Shown here: piece by piece, positions 45,376-53,120 of the stretch
How the letters are laid out: every line of letters begins with the position of its first letter
How positions within the stretch are numbered: position 1 is the stretch's first letter
DNA from: an uncultured Erythrobacter sp.
GTDB taxonomy: Bacteria; Pseudomonadota; Alphaproteobacteria; Sphingomonadales; Sphingomonadaceae
NCBI GenBank assembly: GCA_947501215.1
Contig: CANMUS010000002.1
Coordinates: 248,001 to 312,000 of the forward strand
Direction: 5' to 3'
DNA length: 64,000 bases
Position numbers and translations under genes: made by a program
The notes under the pieces: generated by a model
Seen by the model: only the letters and a program-made list of their open reading frames with translations
Databases searched by the model: none
What the model was told of the DNA's origin: nothing

Positions 45376-45678
45376 TCATCCGCCCCTTCCGGCGGAAGCA
45401 ATCGCCGCTGCGACATATTCGCGCGTACTGTTGCGCGCGTAGGCAAGGCATTCGGTAGCCTTATGGTCCCCGATCCGTGTGCCGGTGCGCTGGCGATCCA
45501 GCCCGCACACCTGGCGAGCGGCCTTTTCGATCCGCCGATCGAGTTCCTTCTGGCCCTTGGCGGTGTCCAGATCGAGATCGTCGTAAGTCACGATGATGTC
45601 AGTGCCTTCCTGCGCCACTGCCGGCGCTGCTGTGGCAACGAGGCCAAGCGCGGCCATTGCTGCGAATCCTTTATTCAT
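45376..45678 (-). CDS. UrcA family protein
   Basis: 100 residues. Signal peptide (1-22, ending PAVAQ), then the UrcA pattern: IIVTYDDLDLDTAKGQKELD, RRIEKAARQVCG and a second Cys in ATECLAYARNS. UrcA proteins are small secreted proteins widespread in sphingomonads and Caulobacterales, of unknown function. The mRNA leader carries a strong hairpin directly before the ribosome site (45688-45745). Confidence 0.88.
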   Translation of the reverse strand: MNKGFAAMAALGLVATAAPAVAQEGTDIIVTYDDLDLDTAKGQKELDRRIEKAARQVCGLDRQRTGTRIGDHKATECLAYARNSTREYVAAAIASAGRGG

Positions 45679-45687
45679 GAAATCTCT

Positions 45688-45745
45688 CCTGCGATGGCGG
45701 AGGGCCCGAAGGGTTTTGGGGGACTGTTGGAAGGCCCTCCGCAGG
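45688..45745 (-). promoter_or_regulatory. hairpin in the urcA leader next to the ribosome site
   Basis: GCGGAGGGCC (45697-45706 as read on plus) pairs perfectly with GGCCCTCCGC (45733-45742), and the outer CCT/AGG bases can extend the stem. On the mRNA the 3' arm ends inside AGGAGAG, the likely ribosome site 7-10 bases before the urcA ATG. Folding could therefore limit initiation. It may alternatively act as an mRNA stabiliser. Confidence 0.45.
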
Positions 45746-45878
45746 AACTGTATTACCCAGCTACACCTGTAATCGCACGGCGCATTCGACGGACGACTCG
45801 CGCATTGGACGGAAGGCGCGAACTGGCCGACGAAGCGCGCTTGGCAATCGGCGGGCGTCGGGACTATGCCGTCAATCG

Positions 45879-46145
45879 ATGATGCTTGCGGTTCTCTTTG
45901 TATGCGGCGTGGCCAATTTCGCGCTCAGCAAAGCGCTGATCGAGAGCGATCACCCGATCCTCGAGACTTTGCCGGCTGCTTTCCGCCGCAACGGCGGACG
46001 CGTGTCCTTGGCATTCGAGTTTGTCGTGCTGGTGGTCGCGATGCTCCTTGCCGCCAATGGATGGCCTTCGGCGGCTTGGCTATATGCCGGTTATACAATC
46101 GCCAATGGAGCCTTCGGCTGGCTGGTCGCAACCGGAAGGCTTTGA
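45879..46145 (+). CDS. small membrane protein of unknown function
   Basis: 88 residues with three hydrophobic segments: about 2-18 (MLAVLFVCGVANFALSKA), about 43-60 (LAFEFVVLVVAMLLAANGW) and about 64-82 (AAWLYAGYTIANGAFGWLV). No family recognised. Two adjacent ATGs (45879 and 45882) are possible starts. The DAG-kinase-like gene begins 37 bases downstream on the same strand. Confidence 0.7.
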   Translation: MMLAVLFVCGVANFALSKALIESDHPILETLPAAFRRNGGRVSLAFEFVVLVVAMLLAANGWPSAAWLYAGYTIANGAFGWLVATGRL

Positions 46146-46182
46146 TCGGGAACCAAAAGACGCGACCGCGCGCTTGCCCGGT

Positions 46183-47040
46183 ATGGCCGCCTGTCCTCCG
46201 AGCTGGTTGATCGTCAACACCCGCAGCGGGAGCCACAGCACCGCGCGCGAGGAAGAGTTGAAACGGGTCATGGCCGAACAGGGGCTGGACTGCGACCTCA
46301 CCGTATCCTTTCCCGATGCCGACCTGCCTAGCAGGTCGCTGCTCGAGGAAAGCGGCATAGAACGACTCATCATCTTCACCGGCGACGGCACCGCCAATGG
46401 CGCAATCGCCAAACTTGCCGGATGGGGCGGAGAGATACTCTTTCTCCCGGGCGGGACCATGAACCTGCTCAGCGCCCGGCTTCATGGCGAAGAGGTCGAG
46501 GCCGAGGAAATACTCGCGCGCGTAGCCCAGGGCGCATACCGGCGGATTCGCCTTCCGGTCGTTCGTTGCGAGAAGGGGATTGCCTTGGCTGGGTTCCTCG
46601 CGGGCCCGGGGACCGCATGGGCCAATGTACGCGAAGCGATGCGCGATATCGATGTCGCCGGACTTGCCGAGCATACGAGCGATGCCGTGACCGAAACCAC
46701 ATACGGCGCCCGCGTGCGAATGGCCGATCCGGCGCAAGGTCGATCCGACGGGTATCCCCTTCTCGAGATTACGCCCAGCGCTCGGGGTATGCAGGTCGGC
46801 GCCTACTGCGCCGACGATGCCGCCAGTTATCTGCGGCAGGGCTGGGCACTGCTTCGACGCCGCTTTCGCGAGGGCCCGCATGAGCGCCTCGGCTTGTTCG
46901 ACGAACTCGAAATCGCAAATTGCGAAGGCGAGCCGCTCGATGTCTTGCTGGACGGGGAGCCCGAAACGCTCGGCCCCGAGGCGGTATTGCAACTGGCCGA
47001 AACCGAAGTCGATCTGCTAGCGACCGATCATGGCTACTGA
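46183..47040 (+). CDS. diacylglycerol/sphingoid-kinase family protein
   Basis: 285 residues of the DAGK catalytic family: WLIVNTRSGSHS at the N-terminus, the nucleotide-binding IIFTGDGTANGAIAKLA near residue 64 and LFLPGGTMNLLSARLHG near 88. Members phosphorylate lipids such as diacylglycerol; the substrate is unknown. The start is uncertain: the frame is open from 46021, and ATG 46183 (MAACPPSWLIVN) gives the usual family length but has no clear ribosome site. The 3' end overlaps the phosphoesterase gene by 11 bases. Confidence 0.85.
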   Translation: MAACPPSWLIVNTRSGSHSTAREEELKRVMAEQGLDCDLTVSFPDADLPSRSLLEESGIERLIIFTGDGTANGAIAKLAGWGGEILFLPGGTMNLLSARLHGEEVEAEEILARVAQGAYRRIRLPVVRCEKGIALAGFLAGPGTAWANVREAMRDIDVAGLAEHTSDAVTETTYGARVRMADPAQGRSDGYPLLEITPSARGMQVGAYCADDAASYLRQGWALLRRRFREGPHERLGLFDELEIANCEGEPLDVLLDGEPETLGPEAVLQLAETEVDLLATDHGY

Positions 47041-47890
47041 TTTCCGGCGCATTTTCCACCTCAGCGACATTCACTTCGGACTGGAAGACAATCGCGCGCT
47101 CGATTGGGTAAAGCAGGAAATTGCCGAACGGCGTCCCGATGCGGTAGCCATTACCGGTGATCTTACCATGCGCGCGCGGCACCGCGAATTTGCGGCGGCG
47201 ACGCACTGGATCAATTCGCTCGATGCGCCGGTGACTGTCGAGGTCGGCAACCACGACATGCCCTATTTCAATCCGTTCGAGCGCTTCTTCACGCCCTACA
47301 AGCGCTTCCGCGGCATGGAGGAAAAAGTCGAGAAGGAACTCGATCTCGGCAGCCTCGCGATCGTGCCGCTCAAGACCGCCGTCCGTGCGCAGCCGCGCCT
47401 CAACTGGTCGAAGGGATGGGTGACCGATGCGGCGCTGGAAAAATGCCTGGCAGCAATCGATGCGCTTCCTGAGGGGAAGGAAGCGCTGGTCGCCGTGCAT
47501 CATCCGCTGCGCGAGGTCGGGACAGAGGGCACGGCGCTGACCAAGCATGGCGAGAAGGCGCTTCGGGCGTTGGCGAAACGGCCTGTACAAGCGGTGCTCT
47601 CCGGCCATGTCCACGATGCCTTCGACATCATGGAGCAGACGCCAGACGGCCCGGTACGGATGATCGGTGCCGGGACGCTGTCGCAACGCACCCGCTCGAC
47701 ACCGCCGAGCTTCAACGAGATCGAATTCGACGGACAGAACCTCAAGGTGACCGTCCGCAACCTAGAAGACGTCGAGACGCGCGACATGCAGATCGACGAC
47801 GTGCCGGAAGATGCGATGCCCCCGCGGAAGGGCGGCGAACCGGTCGCGCCGGTCAGGCAGGTCCCGCGCGTCGATCCACCTGTGCACTGA
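47030..47890 (+). CDS. calcineurin-like metallophosphoesterase
   Basis: 286 residues with the full set of metal motifs: FHLSDIHFG (about 9-17), ITGDLTMRARHREF (about 41-54), VGNHDMP (about 72-78), VAVHHPLRE (about 154-162) and LSGHVHDAFD (about 190-199). It hydrolyses phosphoesters such as cyclic nucleotides or UDP-sugars; the substrate is unknown. The last 40 residues are Pro/Arg-rich. It overlaps the DAG-kinase-like gene by 11 bases, suggesting joint lipid-phosphate work, which is inference. A hairpin terminator follows. Confidence 0.9.
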   Translation: MATDFRRIFHLSDIHFGLEDNRALDWVKQEIAERRPDAVAITGDLTMRARHREFAAATHWINSLDAPVTVEVGNHDMPYFNPFERFFTPYKRFRGMEEKVEKELDLGSLAIVPLKTAVRAQPRLNWSKGWVTDAALEKCLAAIDALPEGKEALVAVHHPLREVGTEGTALTKHGEKALRALAKRPVQAVLSGHVHDAFDIMEQTPDGPVRMIGAGTLSQRTRSTPPSFNEIEFDGQNLKVTVRNLEDVETRDMQIDDVPEDAMPPRKGGEPVAPVRQVPRVDPPVH

Positions 47891-47901
47891 TCGCATGCGA
47901 A

Positions 47902-47929
47902 AAGGGCGGCCCCTCGCGGGACCGCCCTT
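47902..47929. terminator. bidirectional hairpin terminator
   Basis: AAGGGCGG at 47902 pairs with CCGCCCTT ending at 47929, with a CCC/GGG continuation around a short CTCGC loop. It lies between the convergent phosphoesterase and rpsI genes with A-rich bases on one side, so it can serve both. Confidence 0.75.
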
Positions 47930-47959
47930 CCTCGGTGACCGAAAAACTCGGTAAGCCGG

Positions 47960-48484
47960 TTAGCGCTTCGAGAACTGGAAGCTGCGGCGTGCCTTGGCGC
48001 GGCCGTACTTCTTACGCTCGACCACGCGGCTGTCGCGGGTCAGGAAGCCGGCGGCCTTGACCGTGCTGCGCAGGGCCGGCTCGTACTTGGTGAGCGCCTG
48101 GCTGATGCCGTGCTTGACCGCACCGGCCTGGCCCGAAAGACCGCCACCCTTGACGGTGGCGACGACGTCGTACTGACCCTGGCGCTCGGTGATGGCGAAG
48201 GGCTGGTCGATGATCAGGCGCAGCGTCGGACGTGCGAAATAGACTTCCTGGTCCTTGCCGTTGACGGTAACCTTGCCGCTGCCGGGCTTCAGCCAGACGC
48301 GAGCCGTCGCGTCCTTGCGGCGACCGGTAGCATAGGCGCGGCCTTCCTTGTCGAGCTCCTGCTCGCGCAGCGGAACCTCGGCAGTCGCAGCGATATCCGC
48401 GGCGTCGCCCTGAGGGGCGTCGGAGGCGATGTCCTTCAGATCGGCGAGATCCGAGACGGTGTCGTTCTTGGTTTCGTCAGCCAT
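47960..48484 (-). CDS. rpsI: 30S ribosomal protein S9
   Basis: 174 residues. The conserved S9 body starts at [20 protein letters not shown] near residue 49 and ends in the universal [17 protein letters not shown] tail that reaches the P-site tRNA. The first 45 residues are an acidic Ala/Asp-rich extension seen in alphaproteobacterial S9. The start overlaps the rplM stop by one base, the standard rplM-rpsI operon. Confidence 0.97.
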   Translation of the reverse strand: MADETKNDTVSDLADLKDIASDAPQGDAADIAATAEVPLREQELDKEGRAYATGRRKDATARVWLKPGSGKVTVNGKDQEVYFARPTLRLIIDQPFAITERQGQYDVVATVKGGGLSGQAGAVKHGISQALTKYEPALRSTVKAAGFLTRDSRVVERKKYGRAKARRSFQFSKR

Positions 48485-48963
48485 TATGCAACAGCCTTGT
48501 TCTTGCGGTTCATCGAGGCAACGTCGAGCTTCTCGGGCTTCTGGCCGTCATAGGGATGCTCGGTGCCGGCAAAGACGTGCAGCGCACGCATCTGGTCGCG
48601 GCCCAGCGGACCGCGCGGAATCATGCGTTCCACGGCCTTTTCGAGCACGCGCTCGGGGAAGCGGCCGCCCAACACCTTGGCGGGGGTCGTTTCCTTGATG
48701 CCACCGACCCAGCCGGTGTGCTTGTAATAGACCTTGTCGGTCATCTTCTTGCCGGTGAACTTCACCTTGTCGGCATTGATGACGATGACATGGTCGCCGC
48801 AATCGACATGCGGCGTGTAGATCGGCTTGTGCTTGCCGCGCAGGATGTTGGCGATGATCGCCGCGACACGACCGACGACGAGACCTTCGGCGTCGATGAT
48901 GTGCCACTTCTTTTCGACCTCGGACGGCTTGACCGACCGGGTCACCTTGCTGAGAGCCTTCAT
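48484..48963 (-). CDS. rplM: 50S ribosomal protein L13
   Basis: 159 residues matching L13 throughout: [20 protein letters not shown] (about 18-37), [20 protein letters not shown] and [20 protein letters not shown]. The frame is open to 49122; ATG 48963 ([13 protein letters not shown]) is the family start. A CTTGAC-type -35 lies about 110 bases upstream. Confidence 0.97.
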   Translation of the reverse strand: MKALSKVTRSVKPSEVEKKWHIIDAEGLVVGRVAAIIANILRGKHKPIYTPHVDCGDHVIVINADKVKFTGKKMTDKVYYKHTGWVGGIKETTPAKVLGGRFPERVLEKAVERMIPRGPLGRDQMRALHVFAGTEHPYDGQKPEKLDVASMNRKNKAVA

Positions 48964-49049
48964 GGCTGGTTTTCCGTATCTAGTGTTCATGCCGCCTGGT
49001 CGGCGGCCTTTCCTGCGAATCCGGCGTTGCCGCATTCGCGAAGCGGGCG

Positions 49050-49079
49050 GCAAATGGCGGTGAAGGGGCCGCAAGTCAA
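49050..49079 (-). promoter_or_regulatory. possible rplM-rpsI promoter
   Basis: On the minus strand CTTGACT (-35, at 49074-49080) is followed 18 bases later by ATTTGC (at 49050-49055). The -35 is a good match to alphaproteobacterial housekeeping promoters and the -10 is weak. It sits about 90-115 bases upstream of rplM. Confidence 0.35.
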
Positions 49080-49222
49080 GCGATTCCGGGGGCCTTCGGG
49101 GCGGTAAAATAATACCTCGCAAGAACCTGGCGCAAATCGTTACCCTCGCGGGGCTACCTAATCATAAGCGCTCCGATCCCATCGAGCCACTCCTGCGTCG
49201 CCGCACCTGCACCATCGCAAAT

Positions 49223-49477
49223 CTAGCCTAATATTGCCGGAGCATCATAAGGGTGCAGTCTCTCCAGACGTGCGATTGCCCTATCGAGCAACCGCGCATT
49301 AGCCTTGAGCAGCGACGGAACTTCCGTTCCCTCCCCACGCTCGCCGTCCCATGCGAAGAAGGAGCGGATGGGTCCGCCGATATTGATACAACCGATGAGC
49401 TCTTCATCGAGTAAGGTCGCCCCAATTTCTTCTGCTATTTCCTGGTCGGGAAAAGGGCAATAGATCAGCGCTGTCAT
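49223..49477 (-). CDS. cutA: CutA-like divalent-cation tolerance protein, truncated by an in-frame amber codon
   Basis: 84 residues read as the first four fifths of CutA: MTALIYCPFPDQEIAEEIGA, then CINIGGPIRSFFAWDGE and LERLHPYDAPAILG, followed by TAG. Typical CutA is about 105-110 residues and continues after the HPY-P-I motif. In frame beyond the TAG lie 22 more codons (ICDGAGAATQEWLDGIGALM) ending at 49154. They look like the CutA C-terminus, and the TAG stands where relatives have Trp (TGG), giving 107 residues in all. It appears to be a recent nonsense mutation or a shortened protein. The start overlaps the heme A synthase stop by 4 bases. Confidence 0.8.
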   Translation of the reverse strand: MTALIYCPFPDQEIAEEIGATLLDEELIGCINIGGPIRSFFAWDGERGEGTEVPSLLKANARLLDRAIARLERLHPYDAPAILG

Positions 49478-50499
49478 CGCTCCCGGCCCAGCGCGTGCGC
49501 GCCCCAAGCGAATGCGGCGACGAGCAGCGCCCCAACGACCTGGTGCGCCACAGCGATCCACAGGGCGACACCTGTCATCACGGTTGCGATACCGAGCAGG
49601 ATCTGCGTTCCGAACGCTGCGTGGATCGCAATCGAAGCCTGCCGCTGCACCGGTTTCACCTTGCGCGCCATGACCACGAGCGCAATCACGGCGATCCAGG
49701 CCCACCAGCGATGCAGGAAATGGAGCAGGTAGGGGTCATGAGTGAGCGCCCAGAAGGGCCCGCGACTGGTGTCGTATTCCGGCACCAAACGACCCTGCAT
49801 CAGTGGCCAGGTGTCGCTTGCCAGCCCGGCATTGAGGCCCGCCACCCATGCGCCCAGCAACAGCTGGATGAAGAGGATGAAGCCGACCCAGCTCGCGGTC
49901 TTGGTCCAGCGGGCGGGCGGTGCGCCGCTCGCCTTGAGCCGCAGCAGGTCCAGCGCCGTCCAGATCAGGCCGCCAAGAGTGAAGAGCGCGGTCAGCAGGT
50001 GGATGGACAGCCAGAAATGGCTGACATCGGTCATCGTGCCCGCCAGGCCGCTCCGCACCATGAACCAGCCGAAGACACCCTGAAGCCCGCCAAGCGCGAG
50101 GAGCGCGACCAGCCGCCATTTGTAGCCCTGCGGAATAGCGCTGCGCACCCAGAACCACGCGAGCGGAAGCGCATAGACCAGTCCGATGACACGACCGAGC
50201 AGGCGGTGGAACCACTCCCAGAAATAGATGAACTCGAAGGCTGCGAGATCCATGCCCGCCGGGCCGGTCACGTTTTTGTATTCCCCAGTCGCCTTGTAGA
50301 GGTCGAACTCCGCCTGCCATGCGGTGTCGTTCAGCGGAGGAATCGCCCCGCTGATCGGTTTCCACTGGGTGATCGACAGCCCGCTTTCGGTCAGCCGCGT
50401 GATTCCGCCGACCGATACCATCAGCACGACCAGCGCCGCTACGACGAAAAGCCATATCGCTATAGCCCGCGGGCGCGAGGATTCGGTATCTACCGTCAT
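49474..50499 (-). CDS. ctaA: heme A synthase (COX15/CtaA)
   Basis: 341 residues with eight membrane segments in two four-helix halves. The type-2 CtaA/COX15 signatures are VGGITRLTESGLSITQWKPI (about 29-48), YFWEWFHRLLGRVIGL with a heme-ligand His (about 90-105), and in the second half LLHFLHRWWAWIAVIA and IAVAHQVVGALLVAAFA with the other His ligands. It oxidises heme O to heme A for cytochrome oxidase. The frame is open to 50550; ATG 50499 (MTVDTESS) is the better start. Divergent from the MerC-like gene. Confidence 0.95.
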   Translation of the reverse strand: MTVDTESSRPRAIAIWLFVVAALVVLMVSVGGITRLTESGLSITQWKPISGAIPPLNDTAWQAEFDLYKATGEYKNVTGPAGMDLAAFEFIYFWEWFHRLLGRVIGLVYALPLAWFWVRSAIPQGYKWRLVALLALGGLQGVFGWFMVRSGLAGTMTDVSHFWLSIHLLTALFTLGGLIWTALDLLRLKASGAPPARWTKTASWVGFILFIQLLLGAWVAGLNAGLASDTWPLMQGRLVPEYDTSRGPFWALTHDPYLLHFLHRWWAWIAVIALVVMARKVKPVQRQASIAIHAAFGTQILLGIATVMTGVALWIAVAHQVVGALLVAAFAWGAHALGRER

Positions 50500-50608
50500 G
50501 CGCGCCCATGTGCTGCGACCCCCGCACTTTCGCAAGTGCAAAGCAGGCAACCGCTGTCGCTCGCCATGAAAGCACCGACTATCGCTTTGGCGCGCGGTTC
50601 TGCTTGAA

Positions 50609-50629
50609 TTATGTTACATCGTCACATAA
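50609..50629. promoter_or_regulatory. dyad operator-like element before merC-like gene
   Basis: TTATGT-N9-ACATAA is a 6-base perfect inverted repeat in AT-rich sequence, 14 bases before the MerC-like ATG and about 110 bases from the divergent ctaA start. Size and symmetry suit a Fur/Zur- or MerR-type dimer. The regulator is not identified. Confidence 0.45.
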
Positions 50630-50642
50630 GTGGCAAATCGCA

Positions 50643-51047
50643 ATGTTCGAGCGCGCCACACTTCCGATTCGACGCCGGCTCGACCGGCTCGGCATCTTCC
50701 TGTCCGGTGCCTGCGCGCTGCACTGCCTGCTGTCGATCGTCATCGTGTCCGGGCTGGGCATCGGCGGGGAATTCTTCCTGTCGCCCGACATCCACCGTTA
50801 CGGCCTGTTGCTCGCCACGCTAATCGCGGGTGTCGCCATCGGCTGGGGCGCATTGCGCCACCGGATGGCTGCCCCCTTCGTGATCGCCATGACCGGCCTC
50901 ACCTTCATGGGCGCTGCCTTGGCCGTTCCGCACGGCTACAAGGAAGCGATCCTGACGATCATCGGCGTCGCGCTCGTGTCGCTGGGGCATATCCTCAACC
51001 TGCGCCATGTACATTCCAGCGCTTGCAAGGAGCGTTGCGGCGACTAA
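50643..51047 (+). CDS. MerC-domain membrane protein
   Basis: 134 residues with four membrane segments. The first carries the MerC pattern [20 protein letters not shown] (about 13-32) with a Cys-x2-His-Cys group, and the tail has His and Cys ([13 protein letters not shown]). MerC proteins move mercuric or other soft metal ions; outside mer operons they are often controlled by zinc. There is no mer operon here. The frame is open to 50508, but ATG 50643 gives the family N-terminus. A dyad element lies just upstream. Confidence 0.85.
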   Translation: MFERATLPIRRRLDRLGIFLSGACALHCLLSIVIVSGLGIGGEFFLSPDIHRYGLLLATLIAGVAIGWGALRHRMAAPFVIAMTGLTFMGAALAVPHGYKEAILTIIGVALVSLGHILNLRHVHSSACKERCGD

Positions 51048-51057
51048 GTCGGGCGGC

Positions 51058-52032
51058 ATGATTGCCCTTACCATCAATGGCGAAAGCCGCCGCACCTCCG
51101 CCACCACCATCGCCGAGCTGGTTCGCGAACTCGACCTTGCGCCCGAGAAGGTCGCGGTCGAGCACAATGGCACGATCGCGCCGCGCAGCGAGCTGGACCA
51201 GCACATGCTGAGCGAGGGCGATACGCTGGAGATCGTTCATTTCGTCGGCGGTGGTCAAGGTGACGACGACACGTGGAGCGTGGCGGGGCGCACCTTCAAA
51301 AGCCGCCTCATCGTCGGCACGGGCAAATACAAGGATTTCGAACAGAACGCCGCCGCGCTCGAAGCGAGCGGAGCCGAGATCGTCACCGTGGCAGTGCGGC
51401 GGGTGAATGTCAGCGACCCCAAGGCGCCGATGCTGACCGACTATATCGACCCGAAGAAAATCACCTACCTGCCGAACACCGCGGGCTGCTTTACTGCCGA
51501 CGATGCCATCCGCACGCTGAGGCTGGCCCGCGAAGCGGGCGGCTGGGACCTCGTCAAGCTGGAGGTGCTGGGCGAGGCGCGCACGCTCTATCCCGACATG
51601 CGCGAGACGCTGAAGGCTACCGAGACGCTGGCGAAGGAAGGCTTCCTGCCGATGGTCTATTGCGTGGACGATCCCATCGCTGCGAAGCAGCTGGAAGACG
51701 CAGGCGCTGTCGCGGTGATGCCGCTTGGCGCGCCGATCGGCTCGGGCCTCGGCATCCAGAACCGCGTGACCATCCGCCTGATCAAGGAAGGCGCAAGCGT
51801 GCCCGTGCTGGTCGATGCCGGAGTCGGTACGGCCTCGGACGCGGCGGTTGCCATGGAGCTTGGCTGCGACGGCGTGCTGATGAACACTGCCATCGCGGAG
51901 GCGAAGGACCCCATCCGCATGGCGCGCGCGATGAAGCTGGCGGTCGAAGCTGGGCGAGATGCCTATCTCTCCGGCCGCATGGCAACGCGCAAATATGCCG
52001 ACCCGAGCAGTCCTTTGGCCGGGCTAATTTAA
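51058..52032 (+). CDS. thiG: ThiS-ThiG fusion: sulfur carrier plus thiazole synthase
   Basis: 324 residues. Residues 1-66 are a ThiS ubiquitin-like sulfur carrier ([20 protein letters not shown] to EIVHFVGGG), followed by a short Gly/Asp linker and a full ThiG TIM barrel (about 73-324) with [12 protein letters not shown], the Schiff-base Lys167 in [13 protein letters not shown], and PIGSGLGI. ThiG makes the thiazole phosphate of thiamin from DXP, dehydroglycine and ThiS thiocarboxylate. The Gly-Gly end of ThiS is not free here. I chose ATG 51058; an in-frame ATG at 51007 lies inside the MerC-like gene. Confidence 0.9.
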   Translation: MIALTINGESRRTSATTIAELVRELDLAPEKVAVEHNGTIAPRSELDQHMLSEGDTLEIVHFVGGGQGDDDTWSVAGRTFKSRLIVGTGKYKDFEQNAAALEASGAEIVTVAVRRVNVSDPKAPMLTDYIDPKKITYLPNTAGCFTADDAIRTLRLAREAGGWDLVKLEVLGEARTLYPDMRETLKATETLAKEGFLPMVYCVDDPIAAKQLEDAGAVAVMPLGAPIGSGLGIQNRVTIRLIKEGASVPVLVDAGVGTASDAAVAMELGCDGVLMNTAIAEAKDPIRMARAMKLAVEAGRDAYLSGRMATRKYADPSSPLAGLI

Positions 52033-52048
52033 TCCCGCTTACCGCTTG

Positions 52049-52056
52049 TTAACCAT
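52049..52056 (+). promoter_or_regulatory. CtrA half-site
   Basis: TTAACCAT, the preferred CtrA half-site, 41 bases before the ATG of the unknown gene at 52097. A second TTAC lies 6 bases upstream, not the ideal 7-base spacing. Suggestive only. Confidence 0.35.
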
Positions 52057-52096
52057 CTTCGGTGACATTCGCCCTGACACAACGGGGGCACCGATC

Positions 52097-52624
52097 ATGG
52101 CCGTTACCAATACCGCTTCGCTGACCATCGCCGAAATGCGCGAGTTCGCCGGCTTCACCGCCGCCGAGCAGCGCTATATCCGTCGCAGCCTCGATATCGG
52201 GCTGGGGCGCTGCGATGCGTTCCGCATCTGGGGCCGCGATGCGGTGGAGAATGCCGCCATTCGCGGCCAGTATGTCGCCTATCAGGAGCTGAAAGCGCTG
52301 CGCCAGTCGATCCCGGCGGCGTCGGGCTTCGATGCGATCGAACCCTTCGTCGGCAAGCTGACCCGCGTGGCGGCCTTCGACCTGGCGCAAGAGCGGATCG
52401 ACAGCTTCTCCGCCTTCCGCTTCCTCTACGAACGCCTGATCTCCGCCGAAGCCCGGCCTTGGCTGCCGAGCGCCTTCTGCGCCGCTGCCGCCCTGCCGCA
52501 TATTCGCCCCGAACGCCGCAAGATGCTGCTGCAAAGCCTCAGCGAAGCCGCCGCGACCGCCCCCGGCTGGAGCGACCGCGCGCCGAGCTTCTATCCGGAG
52601 TTCATCGAGGAAGTGGCGGCTTAG
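52097..52624 (+). CDS. conserved-looking helical protein of unknown function
   Basis: 175 residues, soluble and mostly helical, with FTAAEQRYIRRSLDIGLGRC near the start, FRIWGRDAVENAAIRGQYVA, and later FSAFRFLYERLISAEARPWL. No signal peptide or membrane segment, and no family recognised. The frame is open from 52046; ATG 52097 follows a CtrA-type half-site by 41 bases and is the likely start. Confidence 0.7.
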   Translation: MAVTNTASLTIAEMREFAGFTAAEQRYIRRSLDIGLGRCDAFRIWGRDAVENAAIRGQYVAYQELKALRQSIPAASGFDAIEPFVGKLTRVAAFDLAQERIDSFSAFRFLYERLISAEARPWLPSAFCAAAALPHIRPERRKMLLQSLSEAAATAPGWSDRAPSFYPEFIEEVAA

Positions 52625-52739
52625 TCCCGTGAGCAATGAAAGCGGGGATGATCCCACCGCACACGCCATCGCGGTCAATTGCTGAAGAGGCGCTTGTATT
52701 GGCTACTTCGCTCGAGCTGAGGCGTCGGTTTCCAAATCA

Positions 52740-53120
52740 ATGGACGCAGCTTTTGCAGCAGGTCGCATCAAGCAAATTCGTCACCTTGCCGGACAGCGAC
52801 TGGCGGACCTTCTAAAGCTATCCGAGGACATTCCCGGCTCGGCAAAGCGGCTACAAGCTTTCTCTAAAACGCTCAGCCACTGGCAGACGATTGAAACTAA
52901 GCGCCAATTCTTTGCTCACGGCACTGTCATCCTAGGCTCGAACACGAACGGTTGGATCGCGCTGTTCGATACCGTCGATTACCGGGGCAAGGAGAGGACC
53001 GAGCAGCGATGGGCGGTGACCGAAGCCGAGGCGACAGAATTTACAGACGAGCTAAAGCACGCATTCGAGTGCTTGGGCGGGCAATTAGGGCACTTCCGCA
53101 AGCGTCTTGATACGGCCTAA
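52740..53120 (+). CDS. hypothetical protein
   Basis: 126 residues. A helical N-terminal half (MDAAFAAGRIKQIRHLAGQR, LLKLSEDIPGSAKRLQAFSK) is followed by a beta-type stretch (VILGSNTNGWIALFDTVDYR) and a helical end. No recognised family. Base composition is less GC-rich than its neighbours and codon use includes rarer A/T-ending codons, which may mean recent acquisition. The 3' end overlaps the convergent acyl-CoA ligase gene by 4 bases. There is no other ATG upstream in the frame before a stop at 52683. Confidence 0.6.
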   Translation: MDAAFAAGRIKQIRHLAGQRLADLLKLSEDIPGSAKRLQAFSKTLSHWQTIETKRQFFAHGTVILGSNTNGWIALFDTVDYRGKERTEQRWAVTEAEATEFTDELKHAFECLGGQLGHFRKRLDTA

